A stretch of DNA of 64,000 nt. Origin: Rhizodiscina lignyota. Lineage: Eukaryota > Ascomycota > Dothideomycetes > Aulographales > Rhizodiscinaceae. The stretch's first letter is position 1. Each line of letters begins with the position of its first letter. A model generated the notes under the pieces. It was not told where the DNA came from. It worked only from the letters and a program-made list of their open reading frames with translations, and did not search any database. A program made the position numbers and the translations under genes. This document shows positions 33,248 through 43,127 of this stretch, in pieces. Where the stretch lies: contig ML978123.1 of the NCBI GenBank assembly GCA_010015805.1, positions 1,302,001 through 1,366,000 of the forward strand, written 5' to 3'.

Positions 33248-34294
33248 CCGCTTCGTAGATCCTGAAAATATAAAGGCGATGTACTACCACTTTTTATCTG
33301 CGGTTGATAGATGTGACAATACCCTTTTGATGGTTCCTTGGTAGCTAAACTGAATTTCCGCCTGGTAGTCGAGCTCGAGTTTTAATGAAAGCGGGATTCA
33401 CTTAATATTGGCACAAACATAACCAGTAACGTCTTTGAAATGTGCACAGGATGATAACATTTAGTCTACCGCAGGATATGTAGACGGTTCTCGATCTTTG
33501 AATTACTAACTTGGGCGAATCTGCGCCTGTTGGTGGAGCGCGAGATTGAACATTCGCGGAGTCCGCATGATCAAGCTTCTACGACCGACTGTTGTCACTT
33601 TTCGCAGCCACAAGACAGTATTAAACACATGCGGTAATACGTTCTCGGTTTTGTATTCGACAGAGCCACCGAGTCGAACTTGAATTCGCCCTACGTTCGA
33701 GCATCACTTTAGGCATACGCGGGATCCCCTGGTACTTAACGACCGCATTGTAAACTCTACGTGTTTAAGCTGGGAGGGCTGGCAAGAACCAAATTGACAA
33801 CTGGCCATGCATAGTATCTTCAACGATGAAAAGTGTGTGTCGTACCGGACCTCGGATGACGTTTGAGCTTCAATTTGGATATGCGCGGGATCTTCTTGAA
33901 CCTGACGACAGTATTAAAGTTCACACTCACGTATGCTTAGAAAGCTGTTGTAGAGGGAGTCGGGGACATTTGTCAATGTATCCTTGGATTGCGCAAAGAC
34001 AAAAAGTTGGATCAATCATCGTGAGAGCATCGAGCGTAGAGTTGGATACTTGCACAGTCCACTCGATAGCAGCGCAAGCACTTACCATGCTACATATCTA
34101 TTACCTTAAAGCCGACGCAGACAGGGCCGGTCTTTTATATCTACCAAGTCTTCGAAGATAGGGAGTCAAGTTGAATCAAATCTCAGACGATGGTCGAGCA
34201 CACGGTTGGACGGTTTGGGAGTCTAGTCGAAGGCAGCGACAACATTTGCGATTGTATTAATTAAACGACAACAGGCTTTCTTCGTCAGGCCCCC
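33248..34294. other. Intergenic with diverged repeats, no gene seen
   Basis: About 1.05 kb between the PEBP gene and the coiled-coil gene, both of which end here. It is non-coding as far as I can read. The part 33600-33950 holds old repeat copies described separately. Confidence 0.55.
33600..33950. repeat. Degenerate direct repeats
   Basis: Segments at about 33685-33770 and 33853-33946 align by eye: ACGTTCGAGCATCACTTTAG / ACGTTTGAGCTTCAATTTGG, then CGCGGGATC, then a shared GAC-GTATTAAA-type word and an ACGTGTTTAAGCTG / ACGTATGCTTAGAAAGCTG end. A third partial copy near 33604-33640 has GACAGTATTAAACACATG. Spacing is about 140-165 bases. They are too diverged to identify an element. Confidence 0.45.
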
Positions 34295-34852
34295 TCACGC
34301 CTCCTCACTCCAGTCACTATCCCACTCCAGCTCCACTGGAGCAGGCTCCTCCACCGCGTCCGCCTCCGCCTCGAGCTCCTTCTCCGCCTGCTCGAACTCC
34401 TCCTCCACCTCGTCCCAAGCGTCCTCCTCCTCCGCATCCTCCCTCAACCTCTGCTCCTCCTCAGCCTCCTTCCTCGGCCTCTCTTCCTCCATCCTCCTCT
34501 TCTGCTCCTCTAGCCTCCGCCTTTCCTCCTCTAGCCTCCGCCTCTGCGCTTCCAGCCTCCGCCACTCCTCCTCCACCTTCCTCAGCTCCTCCGCCTCCTT
34601 CTGCAGCTCCTCCATCTCTTTCTCTAGCCGCTCCATCTTGTGGTGGCGAGCCTTCTCCTTCATGCTAAGAGGCCGCGCCTCCTGCATGCGCTTGGCATCG
34701 GCAGGGTCAAACGCCATCTGCCGCTGCGCGCACGCATATTGGTGCATGCGTGCGATGGCCCCGACGGTGGTGCGCGACTTGGCGCGGTTGTCTTTGACGA
34801 CCTTCGGGGCCTTGAATTTCGACGAGGTGAGTTGGAGGGTGCGGTCGGACAT
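34295..34852 (-). CDS. Charged coiled-coil protein, 185 aa, unknown
   Basis: The frame is open from 35032, but the best start is ATG 34852 (MSDRTLQLTSSKFKAPK); the upstream part is Thr/His/Asn-rich and looks like translated leader. Residues 1-65 are basic. Residues 70-150 form a continuous Glu/Arg helix with repeats such as LEAQRRRLEEERRRLEEQ, predicting a long coiled-coil or single alpha-helix. The tail is acidic (DAWDEVEEEFEQAEKELEAE, ending WDSDWSEEA). No domain is recognised and the function is unknown. The strong compositional bias makes homology searches unreliable. Confidence that it is a gene comes from the long, consistent GC-rich frame. Confidence 0.68.
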   Translation of the reverse strand: MSDRTLQLTSSKFKAPKVVKDNRAKSRTTVGAIARMHQYACAQRQMAFDPADAKRMQEARPLSMKEKARHHKMERLEKEMEELQKEAEELRKVEEEWRRLEAQRRRLEEERRRLEEQKRRMEEERPRKEAEEEQRLREDAEEEDAWDEVEEEFEQAEKELEAEADAVEEPAPVELEWDSDWSEEA

Positions 34853-35270
34853 TGTGATGTTGTTGTGGTTGTGGTGTTGGAGATGTGATTTGATTGTATT
34901 TGGGAAGTTGATGAATGTTTGAGATGTGCTTTGAAAATTTGACTTGAATGTATGTGAGAGTGTCTTTAGTTGTGGTAAAGTGAAATGGAAAAGAGGAGGA
35001 GATATGCCCGACCTTATACTAAAACTCATCAACGACTGAGGACCGTTTGGATGGCAGTTGGAATTCCATCAACTACTGAGCGTCGAATCATGGTAAAGCT
35101 TATTGATGATTAGTTCGAACAGACCTGGTGATGAACATTCAACGGTGAACCGAAAAAGGAACTGATGATGATGGAACGTTGGAGGTCAGTGCGCATGGCG
35201 AATACCCAGCGTATCATCTATTTGGTATCTCAGAATGCATAGAATGAACATTGCGACCCAACTTAGCTGC
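34853..35270. other. Intergenic, no gene seen
   Basis: About 420 bases between the coiled-coil gene's start and the 3' end of the desaturase. The first 150 bases are AT- and TG-rich leader/promoter sequence of the minus-strand gene. Nothing else was recognised. Confidence 0.5.
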
Positions 35271-37034
35271 CTAATGCATGCCCCAATCCGCACTCTTCGC
35301 AATCTGCTTCTGGCACTCGGCCAGAATTTTCGCCTGTCGACCCACATCTGCCATCCGACCAATGACCTGCTTGTTGCCATCAACGAAACCATACAGCGCG
35401 TATGGGATACCGACTTCATTGCAGAACTCCTGAATCAATTTCTGCGTCTTCCTCAGATTGTGTCGTGGGATGCGCGGGTACAGGTGGTGCACAGCTTGGA
35501 ACTGCAGGCCGCCATGGAAGAAATCGAGCCACGGTGGGCACTCGATATCCATTGTCGTACGCAGCATCTTTTGCGGGAACGACTCAGCTGGGCCACAGTC
35601 CTTGGTGCTCATTGCAAAATGCGAAAGTGTGATTTGTGCGTGCACTGGCATAGTGACCATGTGGCTGACCATGAGGTAAGCGAAGCGCTGCCATCCCGTA
35701 GGTACGGTGCAATATAGGATGCCATAGCCGAACCAAGTCCAGAAGAACAGTATGCCTGCCATTTCCAGCCATCTAGTCCACCACGCTGGTCCCTTACGTG
35801 GTGCCTGGCCAGAAAGAAGATACGTGTAGCTGTTGGCATATAAGTTGAAGCGGCCGAAGCACAGCACTGGAAAGTAAAGATGATGTTGATAGCGGATGAG
35901 GAACTTTGCGAAAATGTCGTAATGCATGACTCGGTCGTAATATGTCGATCGTAAGCTCTCAAAGAATCGTGGTGATACTGCGAAGAATGGGACATGTTGA
36001 ATATCGGGGTCATGCTCGGGAGAGTTCGTGACAATGTGGTGAACATTATGGTTGCGCTTCCACCATCCGAGGCTGAGACCACCTATAAAATCGGCAATAA
36101 CAATGCCGATGATTGTGTCGTATGTGAAGTTATGCGTTATGCCCATATGTCCTGCATCATGGGCAGAGAAGACGAGCTGGTGCCAAAACATTCCAAGGAA
36201 GGCGGCACTTGCGATATACCATTTCCAGTACAGGAGGAGCATGCTCGCTGAAAAGAGCAGCGTGTATCGTACTACCTCTCGCAGATAATTTGAGTAATGG
36301 CATTGATACAACCCTTCCGCTTTTATGCGTTCGTTCAATACACGGTATTTTTGAACAATATCTGCTTGTATCTGAGGGTCTAAAGGAGGGTATTCAAAGG
36401 CGTCGAGGTCGAGGACGTGGCCCGTCTGAATATCGACGTGTGACATTTCTGGCTTCTTCGAGGACTCGTTGAGCTCTACGGACGATATCGATGTCGCTGA
36501 GGAAGAGCGTGTGTACGATGCAGACCCCGTCTGCCGTCTTCGATATACTGAGGTTGAGGTCGGATGCTCTACGGCGTCGAAGATTGGTGAAGGTTCCTCT
36601 GAGCCTTCGTCGCTCTCTTCGCTTTTCTCAGTTGAAGGTCTGATTGCAGAAGCTTGCTCCTCTCTCGTCCTAAACTTCCCGCCTTGTATCGGAGGTACGA
36701 AGTTTGTCCACAGCCCTTCGATTCGACCAATCTTGTAAGACATCATTCGTTGCCGAGCTTCAAGTGAGTGGAGTCTGGGGTAGAATGATTAGCCTACTTG
36801 TAATAGACTGCACAAGTGATCGCAAACATACGCTGTAACCTCATCCGTGGCATCCCTTCCCACCATGTGCATGATAGCTTTGTCACCGCCAGGATGATAT
36901 TTCAGCCAGGCATCCACTTTGAGTACCTTGTCATCCACGATAATGATTGTTCTGCCCTCGGCGATGAGCGCTTCGACTGCTTCACGAGAGTAGACGGCAT
37001 TCTGCCGGAGCTGCGAGTGATCCGGCGATTCCAT
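35271..37034 (-). CDS. Delta-8 sphingolipid desaturase with fused cytochrome b5
   Basis: Two exons (37034-36832, 36774-35271) give 568 codons. The N-terminal cytochrome b5 domain has the heme signature KYHPGGDKAIMHMVGRDATD; the second axial His comes just after the splice in TALHSLEARQRMM. A Ser-rich linker follows. The membrane desaturase domain has the three di-iron histidine boxes: HDAGH, then WWKRNHNVHH, and the front-end type QFQAVHHLYP with Gln replacing the first His. Box order and the b5 fusion match fungal delta-8 long-chain-base desaturases, which act on ceramide for glucosylceramide synthesis in the ER. A front-end acyl desaturase is the alternative. The GTATGT donor and CCCCAG acceptor are clear. 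The ATG at 37034 is chosen because the frame upstream of it lacks conserved sequence. Confidence 0.94.
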
Positions 37035-38149
37035 GGCCGAGTTTGCAAAAGAGTGGTTTGATGGAAGGTGTGGAAGGTGCTCCTGAGTTTTGCTTGAGCA
37101 CCTGGAACGTGGGGATGAGGTGTGGGGCGTTTCAATTCGCCAATCAGCGGGCGGCAGGGGCCAACGTTCACAATTGCCCCGAAATCTCTCTGCTGTCGAC
37201 TCGATAAAGATCAACTTCTCTCAGCCTTCAAAGCCTCTTCTCGAAGGCTGAACCCCCGAACATCGGGCTCCACCCACCCAACCGACGCCCAAGATGTGTC
37301 TAAGAAATTGTAGAAGGCCATTACTATCAGAACAATCTAGGACGAAGGAAACTCATTCTGTTATCGTATCGACACAATTGACAATGAAATGGCAACGCTG
37401 CTCTAACATGCCAGCCTCCAAGCGTGCAGAGGGCATAGGTACTAGAAGATGACCCTCCCTAGTGTCAAGTTGACAAGTAAGGCCATCTGGATCATCGATC
37501 CGGTTCTAACTCACCGGATATATACCAACAGTCATCTACGGACTCGGCCAGAAGAGCCAGCCTCCGAGCTGGACGACCGATGGGCTGGCTTGCGCATCTT
37601 CTAAGAAGGATAAATCGTTTACTAGACACGCTATCCACATTACTAGAGGTGATCTGCATACCATTTGAGATGATGTCCTCGTTTGCGCATTGATGTTTGC
37701 GTTCACCCACCACGGAACACTGGAAGTCGATTGTAGCCTCCGATCAGCCACGAGTACCGGAGTGAGGAGCAAGTATTGCTCAGACATTACTTTCTGCACA
37801 TGCATTCTCCGCGGATCAGTTTCGTATTATCGCTTTCTTCTGTTTTCTCCATCTATGATACTCCTCCGCGTTGCCTGGTCAGATGGAATGCCCATTTATT
37901 TGCTGCATGTCCCCACCACAGGAATGGAAAATAGTACACAGTGATCATGACCACATAGATATCTCAGGGACTGACAGAAAATCATTCTTTCTATCCGACT
38001 CATTTTACTCTATTCAATTTACCTTTCTTAGCTCCAATTCCTTAGGACTGTCGCTACCAATAATATCTCATCACTCTCTCAAGAGAAACATAGTACACTC
38101 ACTTTGTCCCTAATCATCATACTCACTCAATGCTGCCGACATCAGAACC
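37035..38149. other. Intergenic, no gene seen
   Basis: About 1.1 kb between divergent desaturase and CFEM genes. Short frames only. The last 120 bases before 38150 are pyrimidine-rich (CATTTTACTCTATTCAATTT and following), typical of the leader of a well-expressed fungal gene. Confidence 0.5.
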
Positions 38150-38917
38150 ATGAGATACACAATCATTTTCCTTACCATACTGGCGGAAGCCATAGCCCGC
38201 CCAAGCAACACAGATGTCAACACGCAAGCGGCAGCTCTCGCTGCAAAATTTCCATCATGTGCGGTATGTCTTGTTTCGCTTTCTGATTGAGAATATGTAT
38301 ATCGTTTCGCAAGCGTTTTCTATCGTCAACACTGACATATTGCAGGAGGATTGTGCGACGAAAGCAATTACCGCAGCAGGCTGCGCTCTCGACAACTACG
38401 CTTGTGCGTGCTGGCACCTCAACCCTATTGAGCAATCTGCGCAACCATGTCTTACGAATAGTACCTGCATGCCGCAAGATACAACAAGTGAGTATCTTTG
38501 TTCTCTTATTGACCTTTCATTCACTTTTATATGCGACGATTTCACCTTCATAGTCGCTGCTTGCATCGTCTGCCCCTCCCCTCGCACTACTAACGCCATC
38601 CAGAGCTAATGGCAACCATATCGGAGATCTGCGCTCTCTACACTACTCCCAACATCACAATGTCCGCCTTCCCGACCATGACGCCGCCAGCAAACATGAG
38701 TAGCTGGAATGCCACCGTGACGACGACGTCGTGCTCGACAACGGAGACACCCAGCTCGATAGCTGAAGAGAGCACCACTCCTAGTAGGAGCGAGCCAGCT
38801 GGAAGCACGAGTACTAGTGCGGAGCCAGCATTGGAAACGGCCAACGGAGCGATGATGGTGGGCATAGAGATGGGCGTTCTTGGTGTTGTTGTTGGCATAG
38901 GAATGACGATGCTGTAG
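38150..38917 (+). CDS. Small secreted CFEM-domain protein, probable GPI anchor
   Basis: Three exons (38150-38263, 38346-38487, 38604-38917) give 189 codons. Residues 1-16 (MRYTIIFLTILAEAIA) are a signal peptide. The CFEM domain has all eight cysteines in order: FPSCA / EDCATKA / AAGCALDNYACACWHL / QPCLTNSTC / ISEIC, with the Asp in CALDNYACAC that ligates heme iron in Csa2/Rbt5-type proteins. A Ser/Thr-rich stalk follows (TTTSCSTTETPSSIAEESTT), then a hydrophobic end (MGVLGVVVGIGMTML) after a small-residue site, as in GPI-anchored proteins. CFEM proteins act at the fungal surface in heme-iron capture, adhesion or host interaction. Introns have GTATGT and GTGAGT donors. Confidence 0.9.
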
Positions 38918-39325
38918 TGTTGACTGATGTATTCAGGACGTCATCAGGAACGCGTGTGAATTTCTTCTGCATTGCATAGAGAAGGGATACTAATACGATT
39001 AACGGCCGATCATTTTTGCATGGCATAGACGGTAATTGGGATAAAATTAATCTAATGGTAATACAGATATCATACCCATTAATGATAATCTTCATTGTAT
39101 AACTCGTTACACTTTGTCTACTTCGGAGGTGATGGAGGAGTATTGTCGCGCTAGACGCCCAATATGGAAAGGTGGCATTTCGGAGTGAGCGACTTCGGCT
39201 TCTCCTGAGGAATGGACAGCTGCGTTTCGTGATGTGATGGCAATTTCTGTCAAATTCTTGTCGATATAGCTGAATCTCCAAGTTTGCCCCTTTCTGACTT
39301 TACGGAACCTTTACAAATGCGTAAT
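38918..39325. other. Intergenic, no gene seen
   Basis: CFEM 3' region; AT-rich near 39030-39090. Nothing was recognised. Confidence 0.45.
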
Positions 39326-40330
39326 TCAGTCGACGGTATCCAACTCTTCCTCATCCAAGCAGCTCAAGATTCGTCGTACTACCAGATCGATGGAGCGACA
39401 TGACCTCGAAGCGTAGTCGAGAAGCCTCCTTTCTCTTCGTGCGAAATAAACTTCCAAAGGGTCATTGCTTCGCAGTAACCCTCGTAGAAATCCAGAAGAA
39501 CTAGCCTCTGGTGGCTGTTTCTGATCTTTGAGAACCATGAACTGCTTGAGTCGCCAAACGGGAAGACATGTAACTCTGGGAGAGTCAGGCAGAAGAGCCT
39601 CGAGACCTCTGAACTTTTGCGGCTCCTGCAGAAGGCCATAACGGCCCATCAATTCAATGAGCGAGTAGACCTTGCTGGAATTCCAATAGTGGCTCTAGCT
39701 GGCGGCCATTGCGGAGCGCAAGGAGGGCAGTATGAGCTCGAAATTGCGGCTCACTGAGACTATCAAGATCCCAATGAAAGCCACACGCCATACTTCAAAT
39801 AACCGAAAAGAAGGGATTCAAAACCCTTATTCGACATCTGAAGTGCTCGTGAAGCGGAATAAAATGATTCCAGGATTGCGGAGAGTCCTTCAGCGAGGTT
39901 CCATCTTCAGTCTTGCTCTTGTGCTACAAACGCGGCCATTGCTATCAAGGGTCGCAATGATGCACACGTGGTCTTGGATGATTTGACCTTCGGGCAAACT
40001 TAATATGTGCCACTTGAAGATTTATGTTCGTGAGTCCAAAGAAATTAAGCTCTATATCACCAGGGAACAGACCGAAACCGCAAAAACCAGTTCGCATCTC
40101 TGTTGACAACACCGATAGGCTCCGAGTCTCTTTGCACGCTCATCTTTCGAAGCTGTCCTGCAAGCATGATGCCCCTATGCTTTTTGGTAACCTTCCAAGT
40201 ATAAAGCCCCTCTATGCCATGCCATAATTCCTTCTCCCAATAAGCCAATGAGCTATCAGATCCGTGATGAAATCCATATCCCCATAGTCAGCCTCAGCCA
40301 CGAAATTCTCAATGTCGGTGTCCGCGGTCA
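39326..40330 (-). pseudogene. Probable decayed or misread gene of unknown family
   Basis: On the minus strand several stretches read like ordinary protein but lie in different frames without good splice sites between them: about 40330-40205 (ENFVAEADYGDMDFITDLIA, HWLIGRRNYG), about 39845-39715 (GLSAILESFYSASRALQMSN, LLFGYLKYGVWL), about 39707-39605 (EPQFRAHTALLALRNGRQLE, PLLEFQQGLL) and 39652-39326 (LMGRYGLLQEPQKF to DEEELDTVD). The last piece is a 108-codon open frame. I do not recognise a family. Either this is a degenerated host gene or one with introns I could not resolve. Its 3' neighbour on the same strand is the dynamin-like gene, beginning just beyond. Confidence 0.35.
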
Positions 40331-40339
40331 TCAGTCTTC

Positions 40340-42628
40340 TTAAATCATGAAAGCATCGAACTTGTCCAGAGAGTCTTCTAGTAGTTTTCTGCGTTCGCCG
40401 AGTCGCTCTCTCGCTTTGGCGATGCAGGCGGGCTCTTTGGCCAACCTCGCGATCTCCTCATCTGTGAGTTGACTGATTGGTTTGGGGTCGAGTAAGACCT
40501 TGTGGAGATCGCGAACCAAGTGACGGTCAATGACTTGGACCGTGACAGTGTCGATGAAGTATTTGAGGTAGTTGTTGTAGTAGACGAGCATCAAATCGAG
40601 TGCCTTCGCGGTCGAACTTTCGGCGGGGAGCTCAAGTCTTCTGAGAGCAGTCATCGTCGCGCCAGGCGTCTCAATATTGCCGCGGTTTGCTTCGAAAAGT
40701 CTGTGCATCCGAGCATTATCTTTCCTTGCTTGTATGATCTCGGCTTTGTTCTTCAGGTACTGGCTGTATGCAATGGCGCGCTCATCCTTGTCCTCGATGA
40801 TCCGGTTCAGCTCGAGAAAGGCAGCGTCAACCCTCTTCTTATACGCCTTATGAACCTGCTCAAATAGTCTTTCTTGAACGTCATTGACAGCTACATGCTG
40901 AAGCGCTTGTCGGAGGAACTTCAATATCAGCGCTTTGACATTGAGGATGTGGGCTTCAGCTATGCTTTTCCACGGCTTTGACTGCTCTCGGAAGAGTTCC
41001 GAAACGAGATCAGCATTTATAACGCCAGGAAACTCTGTACCACGAATATGCTGATACTTCTTGAAGACCCAGGCCTGAGCCTCGTCGGGTGTCATTAAAA
41101 ATGGCAATTGGAGCCGCATCATACTGTACTCGTCGCCATTCCTTGTACCGTCAGTTGCACGTCTTGCGAAGCTGTAAATTATATGGTACTTACATCGTCG
41201 CGGTGCTTGCTCTTGAAGATGTACGATGTGCAGCTCCTAGTATATTGAGCCTAGAATCCGCCTCGACAGCCCCATCTTCTTCGCGATATCTCTTGAGACC
41301 GACGAGTTCATACATATGTCCACGTTCCGACATAGCTTTCATAAAGAGCCTGTTAAGGGCATCTGTAGCCGAGCGAGGACGATTGGAATTGACAGATGAT
41401 TCGGGGCCTGATTCAGGTTCATGAATGTCAAAGAATTCAAGGTCATAAGTGAGTCGGTTGTCAACTGCAGCGCGGATGAGATCCCGGGCATTGACATCAA
41501 CGGCATTGATATAACGACGCTGTTCACCGGAACTTCCCCGGCTTGTGCCCAACTTGGAGATGCTACTCTGGGTTGCGGTCAAACTGTTCTGAATCTCGAT
41601 CTGAACTTTCGGCAGCTCTTCCTTCAAGTGTTCGTGGAGAATATGAGCGAGGCGCTCTCGAAGCGTTTCAATCCCTCGATGCTCGGGTTCGAGCCGCGCC
41701 CAGCTCCCACTGGCAAAGAAAGCCATCTCGGATGCATGGCGTTGCTGGAGCGTGAATGCGTGTTCGTCATCGCCGCGGTTCTTAAGTACATGCCAACCGA
41801 GGTGGAAGACATGCTCCTCGTTCCTTGCGATCTTTAGCCACTTTTCTTCACTCCTTGAATCATTTAGAACGGTGTCCGGTTTAGTGATGATTCCCAACGT
41901 TCGCTTAAGCTCAGGGTCGGCTCTTCTAGCATGTGTGAGAATTGCCTGGTTAGCCCAGTCGCTTTTCGCTGAAACGACCGCAAGCACAATGGTTCTTCCT
42001 TCTCGGATATACTCATTCATGAGGCCCTCGCAGAAACGGATGTCATTTGCTGACTGGTCTTGACCAGTTGCATGAATCAGCCCAGGCAAGTCTACGACAG
42101 CCCTAGTCCCTAGTCAGTGGAGAGTATGTAGAGACTAGTAAGGCGCTCTTACAGATTTGGCAGCTGAGGTCCACAGATCTTGACCTGGAGCTTATCTTTT
42201 GCGAATGAAGCCGTCCTCCCAGCCAGGTTCAAGCCCATCTCCTCGGAAGCCTGTTCGATCACACCCGGCAGTTCGTCGAAGCACTTCATAGTTCTTCGGA
42301 AAGCGTGAAGTCTTGACGCTTCTTCAGGGCTTCGGCGTGAGTGTGGTCCAATTTCGACAGTTATTGACTCCGTGTCTGAGCGAGACAAAATAGCCTCGGT
42401 AGCAAATCTTGTGCACAGCTCTTGGTCACGCGGAAATGGTATGCCAGTGATGGCCTCCAGGACGGAGGATTTGCCCGATGATTGGTCTCCGCACACAACC
42501 ATGCGCGGAAGAGCTATGACTCGGTCCAAGCCAACTTTTTCGAGTTCCACGAGGAGGTCTAAAGCTTTACTTGCCTGTGCGCTCTGGAGCGACTCAAAAG
42601 CCGCATGTTGCGAGCGATCGGTCACCAT
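40340..42628 (-). CDS. Dynamin-family GTPase (Mx/Dnm-like, fungal)
   Basis: Three exons (42628-42153, 42102-41194, 41141-40340) give 728 codons. The GTPase domain has the P-loop GDQSSGKSSVLEAITG (about residue 50), switch-II/G3 AVVDLPGLIHA, reached through a 50-bp intron, and G4 ITKPDTV. The dynamin middle/stalk region follows (IETLRERLAHILHEHLKEEL and KVQIEIQNSL). The C-terminal GED has MLVYYNNYLKYFIDTVTVQV and HLVRDLHKVL. No pleckstrin homology or proline-rich domain is present, so it belongs with Mx/Vps1-style or fungal-expanded dynamin-like proteins rather than endocytic dynamin. These self-assemble on membranes in vesicle or organelle fission; many filamentous fungi have several paralogues of unknown role. 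A TATATA sequence lies about 95 bases upstream of the ATG. Confidence 0.92.
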
Positions 42629-43127
42629 GATTAATGAGGAAGGACGAAAAGATGAATGAAGAAAACAGCTTGTGTGGCTGATAGGTGTAGAGGAAAGGAG
42701 AGAAAAGCTGTGAGAAGCTTGTATATATGTGGTAGGAAATGATACGTGAGATGCTTGGTCGCCCAAATAGCGAAAGTTAAATATATGGCCGGTGCACCAG
42801 AATTGCCGCTCGTACTGGAGCCTGTAACTTTGTTGAGGATGCAGCGAAGTAGATGCGTTAGAAGTGAATCTATTTGAAGTAACGGGTCCTTAGTGAAGCA
42901 GTTCTAAAAAGAACCATGAGTTTTGTATACTCAAGGCGGAAGGTAAATTATGGTGTAACGTTAGCTTGCGAAGTTCCGACCGTGAAGGTTCTCATAAAGA
43001 AACTTAAATGCTGTGCAAGGCCTGCTTGTTCGTTGAAATCTTCAGCTCCAGTACCACTGGAGAATAAGATTGGAACAACAAGCCATGTAGCAACCGAATT
43101 CGGATTTCGTGATCGGCACGGTGCTTT
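42629..43127. other. Intergenic between dynamin-like gene and PMS1 3' end
   Basis: About 500 bases. Contains the TATATA (about 42722-42727) assigned to the dynamin-like promoter and the PMS1 3' region. No gene was recognised. Confidence 0.5.

Noticed and set aside
34638-34922. Plus-strand frames of 82-94 codons
   Set aside because: Antisense to the coiled-coil gene and without coding features of their own.
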